A DNA stretch of 64,000 nt from positions 58,920,336 to 58,984,335 of the forward strand of contig OY997592.1 in the NCBI GenBank assembly GCA_963921825.1, read 5' to 3'. The position numbers and the translations under genes were made by a program. The notes under the pieces are model-generated. The model was given only the letters and a program-made list of their open reading frames with translations. It was not told the origin of the DNA and searched no databases. Shown here piece after piece: positions 11,331-25,843 of the stretch (position 1 is its first letter; each line of letters begins with the position of its first letter). This DNA is from Erodium maritimum. Lineage: Eukaryota > Streptophyta > Magnoliopsida > Geraniales > Geraniaceae.

Positions 11331-14300
11331 ATGTCCCTCAAACTGACCCCCCAGTCCGCCGCCGAGCTCGCCGTCTCGGCAATCGGCGCCGGCTACGACC
11401 TCTGCAACGATATCCGGCTATCTTCCTGCAAAAAGTCAACGCTCGTCGACCTCGACAGGACCCGGGGAGACCTCGTCTTCCCCGGAGGGGTTGTGGTCTC
11501 CGACGTCCCGTCTTCCATCAAGTGCGATAAGGGCGAGCGCACCAGGTTCACCTCCGATGTGCTCTCCTTCAATCAGGTCAATTTGGGTTTTTGAATTCTG
11601 ATCATTTGAACTGACTGTTACACTTCACTCCATCATTGTGGACTGTTTTGTAGATTATAGAGCAATAGAGATGGTGATGTTTGTTCAAAACTAAAATTCA
11701 CTTATGCATAGGCTTTGAATTCGATATTGGAGCTCTTAGTTTTATTTTAGTTTTAGCTAAACCAGCCAGTATAGATCTTATTACTAAATTTAGAAAGATG
11801 ACACTAATTTTGGTTGGTTCAGCAATAATTGTCTTGTATGAATTTATTTAAATATCAAGAACATCCCCTTGCACTACACCCTTGTTAATTGTTATGCAGA
11901 TATATTTTGTGATTGGATCTGTGGGTTCCATTTGAACTTCATGATTTCATTTCTGGAATTCATATCCAATTCCAATGTGCTCTAGCAACCATGGCTTTTT
12001 TTAACAATGTCATTTGAAATGTTTTGAATTGTATTGGAATCGAGCCTAATCCAAATTCTTTGGACACCCAAACATTGGATTTGACTCAAATTTCAAATTT
12101 CAAATCACACGTTAGTTCCGGACAAACCATTAGATTTACTAACTACTGGCATGTCCTTCATTATTAAATAAAGCGGTGGGCTATTGTGGAATATAACTTT
12201 TTGTGTATATGGTAGATGGTTATTTTGTTTCAGAGGAAGTATTTCATTTGGGTTGAAAATGTGATGGACCAGAATCTTGCGGTTCTCACATGATGTTAGC
12301 TTCTTAAGTGAATATCTTTTTAATCAAGCTTAATATGTACGCGGCATGAAGTGATTCTGCTTATAAGTATATAGTAGCATGCATTTTTAGTTACTCCATG
12401 AGCACCATTTCTGGAAGTAGAAGTTGCAGCTGGTGTTTCTGGATGTAGTGGTCATGCTTCTAATTTTTTGGTACTCTATGGTACAGATGTCAGAGCAATT
12501 CAACCAGGAACTGTCTCTGTCCGGTAAAATTCCATGTGGCCTATTTAATACCATGTTTAACTTCAAGGGCTGCTGGCAGAAAGATGCATCCACCACGAAA
12601 ACTCTTGCTTTCGATGGATGGTTAATGACCCTGTATAACATTGAGCTATCAAGAACACATTTAACGTTATCCGAACAAGTGAAAAATGAAGTACCTTCTT
12701 CATGGGATCCTGCTGCCCTAGCTGAGTAAGTTATAGAACTATAGTTTTGCTTAAAGCACAACCACTATTTGAGAGTGAGTTGCAAACACTCTGAATCTTG
12801 TAGCTTATAAAAGCTCCCAATTGATGTTCACTTATTTGGTGAACAAATCAAATACGCTGTGCAAGTCTTACTCAATGATTATTCAAATTCATAGTCAACC
12901 ACATATCTGATAAGAATGTCCTTATTTTTTTGTTTATAGACAGAATATTATGTTATAAATTGCTGTATGAAAATCAATTTGAACTTTAAGAGTACGTACA
13001 AACGATTGTATATTTGTTCTTTTCCAAATATGAAGTTCCCATTCCTGACAAACCTTCACATTGTAATTTTGACAGTCAAATGGAAACCTTGGTAATCGCC
13101 TAAAGAATGGAAAGTGTGTTGTATGCATGAAAGATTAAAATGTTTTAGAGAAATAGATTACTGTAGATGTGTCTAACTAGTATTGTAGCTTCCTTTAGTT
13201 ATGGTCTAGAATTCTCTTGTGATAAGAAGAAGCTTAGACTTGCTCTCTTATAAATTTGACGTTTGAATTTCATGTTGGTATCATTCCCTCTCCTATTTTC
13301 GGAGCCATACATATAGCTGATGATAATCTAATATCCATTTATGTCCTATGACTTGAATTCTAGGTTCATTGAAAAATATGGTACTCATATTGTTGTTGGG
13401 GTAAAGATGGGAGGTAAAGACGTAGTACACATAAAACAGTTCCAAAATTCAAATCTTCCACCAACAGAAGTGCAGAAATTGTTAAAGAAATTGGCTGATG
13501 AAAGGTTTTCTGAAGACACAACAGGAAGCGGAAGTACTATGGGAAATCGTGCCGAATCATCTGGCAAACATAAGGTATGCGGCATCAATCATAGCCAAGT
13601 CTTGTAAATTTGTTTGTTTTTGTACCATTTTACAAGATGAAACAAATCTAGCATGTATATATCTATCTTAGATTTTGACAGAATTTATTTCTATCTGTAT
13701 TCTGTTCTTTCTTCTATGCTTTCTCTTTTTGTTATAGCAATAGGTACTACAAACTGTACTTAGAAACATATCTAAGGCAACATACTTTTAACTGTTATTT
13801 CTTGGCTTCCAATATATTGAAGTTTGACATTTCAGAATATTGGAGAACAAATTTATTAGAGCTGCTGAGAGTTTTTATTGTATTTTTTAAAAATATTCCT
13901 CTTGATTTTTTCAGGATGAACATTCTATGCCATGGCATCTCCATGGAGTGTATCCCAGTAATGTCCGGCCTCCTGTAATTACTCGCTCAAAGAATAATGT
14001 AAGAATATTCAAATATGCTGTACTGGTTCTGGCCTTGTCTTACACCCGAGGCCAAGTGACATAGTCTTATATGTAAAAGATTTCAGATGATTGACATACT
14101 TATGTAGGAGACTGAGAGCATCTGTGTCCGAAGAGGAGGCATTGATATGGGTCAAAGTCATGATCAGTGGCTGTCAACAATATCTCTCTCACCAAACGTC
14201 ATATCAATGTCTTTTGTGCCTATAACTTCACTCTTAGGTGGTCTGCGAGGCATTGGATTTCTAAGCCATGCAATGAATCTGTACCTTCGATGTAAGTAGT

Positions 14301-16130
14301 CCCTCATAAGTGTCACATTTCTTATTTTGGAAGTTAGATGGGTTTGAATTACCAATATCACCTGTCAATGCAATTTAATACTTCATGGTCTGAACTGGTA
14401 TGGAGAACATGGATTGCTGATGTTTTTTTTTCTTCTTTTGATGATTCCTGCAGACAAACCACCAATAGAGGAACTCCATCAATTCCTCGAGTTCCAGTTA
14501 CCGCGACAATGGGCTCCCTTGTATAGTGATCTTCCTTTGGGCCTGAAGCGAAAGAAGCATGTTTCACCCTCACTTCAGTTCTCGTTGATGGGCCCAAAGC
14601 TGTATGTCAACACCACACAGGTAACCGTTGGGCTTAGTAAGGGTTGTGGGAGAAATGACGGGAATTGTATCTGGACATTGGTTATAATCTTCGTACCTGC
14701 ATCATCGCCTATAAAAAAAGGTTAATTCTTGATAGATATTGCGTACTATACGTCTTTGGCACATAAGTATCCCCAACTTTAAAACATTATTTACAACTAC
14801 CAAACTTTTGCAAACTGCAGACAGCTCCTTTTTTTTGCCAAAAATGACGAAAATGCCCTTAACCCTTATCTCAAAAATACCATTTTTCATCTTTTTAGTA
14901 GTTTTTTTCTCTTAATAAGTCTTTTTGCATCTACTAGGCCGTTTTCTACATCTAAACAAAATGTTTTTGGCTATAAGAGTTTAAGGTCGGGGATGGTTAC
15001 TTGCAAAAGACCGAGGTAATTGTAGGAATAGCCTTATTTTTAAAACATATTTGTTAGCTAACCTTCACTTTGAGAAATCTTTGCAAAATAGCCTTCTTTT
15101 TAATGAAAACTCGATTTTACCCTTAATGAAATCCAGATCGGGATTGGCTTTTTCCCAGATCTGGGCTTCGATTGGGCCCCGATCTGGATTTCATTAAGGG
15201 TAAAAACGTACTTCAACTACAAGGCTAGAGGGGTGCAATCATCTTAAAAAATAAGGCTATTCCTACCACTTTCCCGCAAAAGACTTATAGTACGCAATAG
15301 CTATATGCAATTAACCCTTAAAAAAACCTTATGGAGAGTATTTGATCTCCAAATTTCTGTATTCGGGAACATCTATACTATAGCGCTCTCATTCATAAAT
15401 TTATGTCATTCATTCATATTCCTTGCATCGCCTGCAGGTTGACTCTGGAAACAGGCCAGTGACGGGGATCCGATTATACTTGGAGGGAAAGAAAAGCGAC
15501 CACTTAGCAATTCATCTTCAGCACCTCACAAGCCTTCCCAATATCCTTCAGCTCTTTGATAACAAAAGCAATGAGCAAGTCCAGGAGCCAATTCAGCGGG
15601 GCTACTTAGAACCCGTCAAGTGGAGCATATCTTCACATGTCTGTACGGCCCCTGTGCAGTACAATGGAGCCCGGATAGATGACTCGGCTTCAGTTGTGAC
15701 CAAAGCCTGGTTGGAGGTCAAGACCATAGGAATGAAGAAAGTTCTCATCTTGAAGCTCGGGTTCTCAATGGTGGCATCAGCACGGATCCGAAGATCAGAA
15801 TGGGAAGGACCGTCGAGCTCATCAAGGAAGTCGGGAGTGCTGTCCATGCTGATGAGCTCGAGGTTGAGCACGGGATTGAAGCCGCTGGAGATGCCTGTGA
15901 AAGTGGACTTGAATTCGGCAGTTTTTGCCGGAGGCCCTCCTTTGACGGCAAAGGTGGCGAAAATGTCTACGTTTGTGGATACCAAGGAAATGGTGAGGGG
16001 ACCGGAGGACCTGCCCGGATATTGGGTGGTCACCGGAGCCAAGCTTTGTGTGGAGGATGGTAAGATCTCCACGAAAGTGAAGTTTTCATTGTTAGCCATA
16101 ATGTCCGACGACTCCATGATGTTAATGTAA
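11331..16130 (+). CDS. NSL1: MACPF domain protein, NSL1-like
   Basis: Membrane-attack-complex/perforin-domain protein; plant members such as NSL1 and CAD1 restrain salicylate-linked cell death. Seven exons joined in phase: 11331-11576, 12487-12725, 13364-13574, 13915-13998, 14108-14291, 14454-14620 and 15438-16130, giving 607 residues, which is normal for the family. The MACPF signature YGTHIVVGVKMGG is at residues 167-179, preceded by SIKCDKGERTRF in exon 1 and followed by KPPIEELHQFLEFQLPRQWA in exon 6. The C-terminal half contains the plant-specific FVDTKEMVRGPEDLPGYWVV. There is no signal peptide. Intron 6 holds a 600-bp MITE. NSL1 versus the close paralogue At1g14780 is uncertain; the DRM1 gene next door favours NSL1. 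Close homologues could also be CAD1-type, but sequence wording fits NSL1 better. The start is the first ATG after a GA-rich leader, and stops TAA. Confidence 0.9.
14718..15317. mobile_element. MULE-type MITE in MACPF intron 6
   Basis: Ends are inverted: GGTTAATT..TATTGCGTACTATA on the left and TATAGTACGCAATAG..AATTAACCC on the right. The flanking 9-mers ATAAAAAAA (14709-14717) and TTAAAAAAA (15318-15326) match in 8 of 9 positions, though A-richness weakens this. No coding capacity. Confidence 0.7.
15115..15205. repeat. Inverted repeat inside the intron-6 element
   Basis: TTACCCTTAATGAAATCCAG and its reverse complement CTGGATTTCATTAAGGGTAA face each other with a spacer containing CAGATCTGGG. 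The stem could fold in the pre-mRNA. Confidence 0.75.
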
Positions 16131-16487
16131 GTTTCAACGTTATATGTACAGACTTGATGTAATATGGACTTTCGTCACGAATATATACATATACACGTTG
16201 AAAATATAATTACTCTATTAATATTCCTTTCAAAAAAAATTACTCTATTAATATTTTTATTAATACGGAAATTGAAATATATATATATATATTGTGGAGC
16301 TTGGAGATCAGTCAACCGGTGGAATAGGGCATATCGAGGTTGTGTACATCCTGAGTAAAACTACTAAAATTACTATTGTGTGATCCTATTTTTCTTGGTC
16401 TTTTGTTATTATATAATGGGTCCATAAAATTGTATTTTCATCACTCACAATTCCAATAAGCCCAAAACAATACATATTGAAAGAAAG

Positions 16488-17233
16488 ATGCTAGAGAGGT
16501 TGTGGGATGATACGGTGGCCGGACCTCACCCGGAACGCGGCCTTGGGCGGCTTTGGAAGATCAACATCTAAGGTAGTAAATAATTAGTCAATTATAATTA
16601 AGACTATCCACAATGGCGTCTGCTGTGTGTCGAATAGGGGTGTTGATTCGTAATTTTTTGGGGGAAAAAGCTCAAAACCCATGAATTGGATTGATTCGAC
16701 CCCATGAAAATTAATGGAGTTGTAGACCGTCGAAAAAAGTCGAAATCCGATTCTCCTATGAAGAATCATCACGTGACCCAAATAATCAAAAATAATTTCG
16801 GCCTACTTTCTCCCACGAGTTGAGCCCACCATTTTTTTTTTCTCATCTATTAGATCTAATCGGTTCAACCTCATTGTAGATAGCCTTAGTGTCACCCGTT
16901 GATAAACAGTAATGTGTAGGGGAAGGAAGCGGGTCGGTGTCCGGTGCAGCGAGCCCGATGACTCCGACGACGCCGACATCTCCGGCGTCACCGCGGAAGG
17001 AGAACGTGTGGAGGACAGTGTTCAACCCAGGTAGCAACCTTGCCACTAAGTCCGTCGGGGCTCAGATCTTTGACAAACCCGCTCAGCCCAACTCTCCCTC
17101 CGTTTATGACTGGTACGCTATTAATTAATTAATTTTCCCTTTAATTTTCCAACAAATCATTATATTATATTTGTGAAATTCGTGTTAAATATGCAGGCTG
17201 TACAGTGGAGAGACAAAGAGCAAGCACCGATAA
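16488..17233 (+). pseudogene. DRM1: DRM1/auxin-repressed family gene with an in-frame stop
   Basis: Dormancy-associated/auxin-repressed protein family: small proteins of unknown biochemical role, induced in dormant or sugar-starved tissue. Three exons in matching phase: 16488-16572 (MLERLWDDTVAGPHPERGLG, the family's conserved opening), 16920-17112 (proline/threonine-rich linker, then RKENVWRTVFNPGSNLATK and IFDKPAQPNSPSVYDW) and 17197-17233 (LYSGETKSKHR and stop). Exon 1 runs into TAA at 16569-16571 just before a good donor (AAG|GTAGTA), where relatives have a sense codon. The acceptor of exon 2 is pyrimidine-poor. The start lacks the usual MVLLEK form. Everything downstream is intact, so this is a recent nonsense allele, an unusual splice, or a sequence error. 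Confidence 0.8.
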
Positions 17234-18727
17234 AGCGTAAGCTGCTGACTTTGAGAATGAGGAGTGGCTTAAATAAATGTTTCCAGGCCCTCCCTTTTCA
17301 CTCTTCAGCTTATACATAAATGTAGGCTTAAGAAGCCAGATTGATTGTTCATAACTGTTTTCATAAATAAGTAATACATTATGACAGTTATGCAATGAAG
17401 AGTAATCTTTCAGATCAAATTACTGATCAATCAATAAGACATTTTATTTCTGGATGGTATTGTAGGATGAATTACTAAAGCATTTTTTTTATTGACGATA
17501 TCCATAAATATTCAGGCATAATGATACTTCACAGTTATTTTGAATAATCAAGCATAGAAAAAGAAAAATTAATATTAGGGGTGGATACGGGGTGAATAAC
17601 TGGACCGGAGCTCTAACCCTTGCATTGGCTCGAAAGATCCCGTTGTTTAGATTTTTCAACCGATGCTGAACACAAGACCCTTATTTTAAATATTTTGATT
17701 ACGGTTCGGTTATTGGTTATACTTGTCACAATTCAAACTTCACTATTCATTCAAATTTTTTGGTAATTGATTGTCAAGATTGTTATAGAGGCACATGCAG
17801 ATGACTGGTCATTAGGAAATAACCAGAAGTTCAATATCTGACAACAACGTCATTTTGTCGAGTGTGTCTTTATCGATGCGTTTACTTGGTGGAAAAGTAG
17901 ATAACACATCACCGAGGAACAATTTCTGGGTCATTCCCCGGTAAAAAACCATCTTGTCGAACCCAATTGTGTGGAACGACAATTATCAATTAGCCCCTTC
18001 TACATACCATTTACCCGAGGACAATCTAACTATTATCCTTGGCTAGACACAAATATTTTTATTGAAACGACAAAAATTATTGAAGCACCGATCTTATGAG
18101 ACATAGGAAAGGGCGAGGGTTTAGCACCCTCAGAAACAAAATAGAACACTGATACCAAACACGGCCTCGAAATAACATAACAAAGCACCGATACCAACAC
18201 GGCCTCGAAACAGGGACACCCAACAAACTGGGACACAAGTACAAATAGTCTATAATACCAGATTTTACAACTGTAAAAAACGAAAAACGAACACTTGTTT
18301 TTTTAATGTTATTTTCTCTTATTATGACTTATAATATATAACCTCGTATTCTTCTAAGAGCATGTACAACGAACCGGCCCATATACTCGGCTCGCGTTTT
18401 TGCGGGACGCGGGCCGTCCCGTTGTGGGACGGCTTTAACGCGTCCCAAGTCCCGCAAAAACGCGGGCCGGGCCGCGTCCCGCGTCCCACGTCCGGCAATC
18501 ACGGGTCGGGCCGAGTCTCGCGTCTCGCGTCCCTTGTCCTTCGGCCAGCCAATGGCTGTGTGCCACACGTCCTATTATTTTTTAAATACGAAAAATCAGA
18601 TTTAAGTAAATATGATTGGTCCACTCAAAATACAAGTCTTACATCCAAGTCTTATTGTAAAACACCCGATATTTTGAGTCCTGAATGCCACTATTTTCTT
18701 CGATCAACATACTAGTTTTATATACGA
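17234..18727. other. Intergenic, no gene seen
   Basis: AT-rich DNA with no supported coding region. It holds a GC-rich patch at 18357-18560 (separate entry). Short open frames here overlap on both strands and resemble nothing. Confidence 0.6.
18357..18560. repeat. CG-rich patch, possible DNA-transposon end
   Basis: A 200-bp island rich in CGCG, GGGACGCGGG and GCGTCCC blocks in otherwise AT-rich sequence, beginning AGAGCATGTACAACG, a start reminiscent of PIF/Harbinger-type MITEs. I did not find the partner end. Confidence 0.35.
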
Positions 18728-18736
18728 GCTTTTCCA
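18728..18736 (+). repeat. Target-site duplication, left copy (GCTTTTCCA)
   Basis: Identical to the 9-mer at 30774-30782. Nine bases is the Mutator-superfamily duplication length. Confidence 0.92.
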
Positions 18737-18737
18737 G

Positions 18738-19648
18738 GCCTTATTACCCAAATGGCCTTTTAGAAGGAAAGTATAATTAAAATAGCCTCCACATTCAATG
18801 CTCTCACCTACCTAGCATCCTCATTAATGACTCTTTCCAACTACCAACATTACCCTCATAGATGATCCATGTCAGCACCCAACTATTTTCTCACTCTTGT
18901 TCCACGTCAGCTTTCGTTTGCCCTGTTGGCGCCAAATCCACGTCAGGAGTCGGTAGTTAATTCGCGCCAAATCCAGCTGAATTGGGGAAATCGAATTTTG
19001 CCCCATTCTCGTTCGCTTCTCCTTCATCCTCGTTTTTCTTCTTCAATTGCTGTTGTCCCGTGCATTGTTTGTCCTCCTACCCGTTGTTTCTTCTTCAATT
19101 TGTCGTGAGAGCTGCTCAATTGATTGTTCCACTGTCATTGAAGGCTGCCCAGAAAAACCCTAGCTAGAGGTAAGTAATTGGAAAGACCTAATTTGTAGAT
19201 TTTGAGCAATATGTATGTTTAAACGCACTTAATGTTATCATGGAATGGTTTTGAAACATATTTCGAGCTAGTATTGCTTCATTCGGACCTCCAATTCGTG
19301 TGATGATGTGGTTCGAGTTCGGACCATGCCGATGATAATAGTTCAGATCGACACGTTCTGGTATGAGCTGTTACCAGAACGGTTTGGCGTTCTGGTTTCA
19401 TGTAAACTAGAACGGGTGTCCATCCGGTATTTTACGTATCAGAATGTAGTATGAATCTGTTATTAAATCATGTATATTTAAGGCTTAACCCCTTTTGGGT
19501 TTTGTTTGAAAATAGTTTGACAAGTCCTTTATGTACAAACAAAGGCTTTTTTGTTTGAAATTGTTTTAAAATCGAGTTGTAAATATTTATAGATGTTTGT
19601 TATGGTAAATTGTAGCTTTATATTGATATGTTCATAATTGTTGTAGGA
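18738..19648 (+). promoter_or_regulatory. MULE 5' leader and probable 5'UTR intron of the transposase
   Basis: No coding region. A likely donor (AGAG|GTAAGT, 19169/19170) and acceptor (TTGTAG, ending 19646) frame a 5'UTR intron that ends three bases before the transposase ATG. The repeated GTTCTGGT/ACCAGAAC words near 19355-19400 could form small hairpins. Confidence 0.5.
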
Positions 19649-22429
<2,781 letters not shown>

Positions 22430-24001
22430 GGCCAGTTTTTATGTAATTGGATTGGGATGGGATGTATCCTGTATTTTATGGTTGAACAATTTGTGCTTGT
22501 TGAGGAACTTGGAATTGGGATGTATGCTGTAGGTTATGAACAATCAATTTGTGCTTGTTATATGAAGAATTGCTTGTTATTTCCGGGGAAATGCTGAATT
22601 TGCTGAATATGAATATGAACATTTGTTTCTTATATGTCTTTTGAATAGTTAAATTCAGGGGAAATGCTGAATTTGCTGTGTGGTGTTCCAGATACTCAAG
22701 ACAGTAACCAACCTAGCAGCCCAAATCGGAATAATGTGTCTAGACTGGCAGTCCAAATTGGAATACTGTTTTCTAGAATGGAGTGTAGAACGCTAATAAC
22801 AATTTCAGACTTTCATGAGAACCTGGATAGTAACAACTAGAAAAGACATACAAACTGAAAAATTTAGTGAAAATCTATAAAAAGTTCTTCTAGATCTAGA
22901 ACATATTTTCTAGAGCAGCAGATTATAGACAAAATGAGAACATAATTGTTGCTTCCCAGAAACACGAGTACAAGGTACAGAACACTAGAAATTGGGTTCA
23001 TTCATTTGTTGCATACAATATTTGTTTTTTTTTACCAATTGTATGAAAGTTTGTATATCCTTCCAAAATAAATAAAAGCAACAATATAAATGAATTAAAA
23101 TGGTTTGTTAAAAAAATTAAAATCTAAAATACGACTTCCATCCTAACAAAAAATAATATACAAAAGCACTTCAAGAAAAATTATCTGACTGCTCCATCAG
23201 GACCACGTTGTCATTGTTAAGTTTGCATGTTCTACATTCTCTTATATTCTATTCAATTTGTTGGGTATATGTCTTTAGAATATTTAATTTCCGGAGAAAT
23301 GCTGAATTTGCTGTGTGGTTTTCCAGATACTCAAGACAGTAACCAGCCTAGCAGTCGAAATCGGAATAATGTGTCTAGACTAGCAGTCCAAATTGGAATA
23401 CTGTTTTCTAGAATGGAGTGTAGAACGCTAATAACAATTTCAGACTTTCATGAGAACCTGGACAGTAACAACTAGAAAAGACATACAAACTGAAAAATTT
23501 AGTGACAATCTATAAAAGTTCTTCTAGATCTAGAACATATTTTCTAGAGCAGCAGATTTTAGACAAAATGAGAACAGAATTGTTGCTTCCCAGAAACACG
23601 AGTACAAGGTACAGAACACTAGAAATTGGGTTCATTCAGTTGTTGCATACAATATTTGTTTTTTTACCAATTATATTAAAGTTTGGATATCCTTCCAAAA
23701 TAAATAAAAGCAACAATATAAATGAATTAAAATGGTTTGTTAAAAAAACAATTAAAATAAGAAAATGGGTGACTATTAAAATGATTTATTAAAGGCAATA
23801 TTAAACTAAACACATTAAAATGGTTTTTAAAGTGAATAGTAAGGCAAACAGACGTTAGTTTAAGTTTTACATCCACCCGGTAGTTAGTTTTTTGACATAA
23901 TCCGTTACTTTGGTAACGACAATATAATTCAACCCAATCCACACGTTTTCAAACAGATTTTATTTGAACATTAAGGCGCGAACGCGAAAATTGTGTTCTT
24001 C
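22430..24001. other. MULE interior between transposase and GRF gene
   Basis: AT-rich, no coding region supported. It contains the transposase 3' flank, two 490-bp direct repeats and several copies of the dispersed GGCAGTTCAGATTGGAAA motif. Confidence 0.7.
22631..23757 (+). repeat. Direct repeat pair of about 490 bp inside the MULE
   Basis: Copy 1 (22631-23122) and copy 2 (about 23264-23757) share the sequence from TATATGTCTTT through GAAATGCTGAATTTGCTGTG, AACTAGAAAAGACATACAAA and GTACAAGGTACAGAACACTA to AATGGTTTGTTAAAAAAA, with few substitutions. About 140 bp of unrelated sequence separates them. Neither has coding potential. Confidence 0.9.
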
Positions 24002-24754
24002 ATGAAGAAGTCGAACGCGAACGCGAAGAAGAAGGTCCTTTGCCACTGTGGATTTGAAACTCCTGTACGAACCTCAAACACGAAGATGAATCCAGGACGA
24101 AGGTTCGTTGGGTGTGGTAATTTCATGGTAAGTCAAAAGCTTAGGGTTTTTCTTTTTTGATTTCGAAATTCCAGCTGAACTGAAATTAGGGTGATCTGAT
24201 TTGGGAAATCTTGCTCAAATTATAGTTTGTTGTTGATTTGGTAAGTCCTGCTGCGATTAGGTATTCCTAATTTAGGAATTGCTGCTGAAATTAAGGTTTC
24301 CTTTTTGATTGATGTGGGAATTGAATTGAAATTTATGCTGAAATTAGGGTTTGTTCTGTTTTTTTGGTAGACTGAAGGAACCAAAAAATGCGATTTTTTT
24401 CGCTGGATTGATGGACCCAAAGTCGAATGTGGGACAAAGTCAGCTGGGAAGGTAGAGCAATTCAACAAAATATTAGACGATAGAGGGCCAATTTACCCAA
24501 TTGCCGTTTTAGAAGATAGAGTTGCAAGGATGGAAGATGGGGAATTGCAATTGCGTGAGACACTGAAAGTTTGTGAACATACAATTGCAAGGATGGAAGC
24601 TGAGCTTTCTATTGTGTTTGAACAACAACAAGATGAGGAAAGGATTCTGAAGCTACAATTGGATTTGGATGCTCAAAGAGACAAAGGCAAAACAGTGATT
24701 ATGTTAGTTGTTGTAGGATTTGTTATCAGTTTTTGGATTAGTAGGTTAGTATGA
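24002..24754 (+). CDS. GRF-type zinc-finger, coiled-coil, membrane-anchor protein (MULE cargo)
   Basis: Two exons in phase, 24002-24127 and 24371-24754 (donor ATG|GTAAGT, acceptor TGGTAG|ACT), giving 169 residues. Residues 12-60 are a GRF zinc finger: CHCG, then NPGRRFVGCG and, across the intron, CDFFRW; GRF fingers bind single-stranded nucleic acid in proteins such as APE2 and TOP3A. A coiled-coil-like segment follows (about 98-145) and a C-terminal hydrophobic stretch (VIMLVVVGFVISFWISRLV) that could be a tail anchor. Small plant proteins with this GRF-coil-TM layout exist (At4g04775-like, from memory) and have no known function. Here the gene lies inside the MULE, convergent with the acidic-protein gene. 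No stops or frameshifts, so it may still be functional. Confidence 0.82.
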
Positions 24755-25213
24755 ATGTATGAATGAATGTACTTGGATAAGTAGCTAGGCCATATTAAGG
24801 GTTGCTTGTAACCAGAATGGCAGTTCAGATTGGAAAATGTTTTCCGGACTAGATTATAATTCTGATACTACAAACAACCAGATTGGCAGGTCAGGTTGGA
24901 AAATGTTTTCAACATAATTACATGTACTAAAACTAAACTGTAAATCATACATAAGGCATAAACTAGAATTCATATTCATATTTGGACAAAGGCCATTTGA
25001 TAAGGCCTACAAAATAGGGATAGTTCACAGATAACAAAAAAAATTACTTCAAAGTCAAACTTCCACACTGAAAAAAAAACATTCCAAAAGCAACAAACAT
25101 GGAACATCTGTTGCTTCCCAAAAGGAGGAGGCCTTGCCCCTGCAAACCCTGAACTGAACTGGCATATTAAAATATAAAAAACTAACTAACTAACTTCTTA
25201 TACAAGAAGTTAG
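24755..25213. other. Spacer between GRF and acidic-protein genes
   Basis: Convergent 3' flanks. It holds two copies of the dispersed MULE motif (24817-24851 and 24881-24910). No coding region. Confidence 0.6.
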
Positions 25214-25843
25214 TTAGTCCCATGAAGGCCAGTTCGAGCCGACACTTTCAGAAGGGTCGGCGGCCGGTAGGTTTGCAGGAACAAACAGGGCGTCATACGG
25301 GTCGTCTTCTTCATCTTCCGGCCAGCCTGGGGCTGGTGCTGGTACTGGTGCTGGTGCTGCTGGTGCTGGTGCTGGGTCCTTCGCCTTCGCCTCCTTCTTG
25401 TTCCCCTCCTTGTCCTTCGCCTTCGCCTTCTCCTTCTTGTTCCCCTCCTTGTCCTCCTTCTCTTGCTCCTCTTCGTCCTCCTCGTCCTCCGAGTCCTCCT
25501 CCTCTTCGTCCTCCTCGTCGTCGGAGTCCTTCTCCTCCACAACCGACCACGGGTCCTCCTCCGACTCGTCCTCCTCGTCTTCGGAGTCCTTCTCCCGTAC
25601 TGCTGGGTCCTCGTCAGGGTCCCCCTCCTCCTCAGCCCCGTAGAAGGGCTCGTCCTCAGGAGCGTCCGAGTCAGACTCCGAACGCTTCCGTTTACGACAG
25701 TCGTCGTCGTCGGAGTCACTGCTGCTGATGTTGGTGTCAGCAGACAGGGGAAAGAGAGGGGGGTATAGGCTTGGTTTTGATTCGTCAAACAACCAAGCCT
25801 CTGGCGAGTTGGGTGGTGGGGATGGTGGTGGTGGAGAGTCCAT
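25214..25843 (-). CDS. Acidic Ser/Asp/Glu-rich protein (MULE cargo), function unknown
   Basis: An uninterrupted minus-strand frame; I favour the ATG at 25843 (MDSPPPPSPPPNSPEAWLF, 209 residues) over the in-frame ATG at 25903, which would add a leader made mostly of a purine-rich tract. Layout: Pro-rich start, SSSDSDDDDCRKRKRSESDSD (a basic RKRKR patch that could be a nuclear signal), a long Glu/Asp run, Lys/Ala/Glu repeats (KEGNKKEKAKAKD twice), a PAPAPAAPAP hinge and a C-terminal acidic DPYDALFVPANLP motif. Antisense frames are compositional shadows. No known family; it resembles acidic histone-binding or chromatin-linker segments only in composition. Low-complexity DNA could also be open by chance, so coding status is moderate. 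Confidence 0.55.
   Translation of the reverse strand: MDSPPPPSPPPNSPEAWLFDESKPSLYPPLFPLSADTNISSSDSDDDDCRKRKRSESDSDAPEDEPFYGAEEEGDPDEDPAVREKDSEDEEDESEEDPWSVVEEKDSDDEEDEEEEDSEDEEDEEEQEKEDKEGNKKEKAKAKDKEGNKKEAKAKDPAPAPAAPAPVPAPAPGWPEDEEDDPYDALFVPANLPAADPSESVGSNWPSWD

Noticed and set aside
13385-13588. Minus-strand frame in MACPF exon 3
   Set aside because: Antisense to a recognised exon.
25222-25768. Plus-strand Ser/Leu/Pro-rich frames
   Set aside because: Antisense shadows of the acidic protein's low-complexity DNA.
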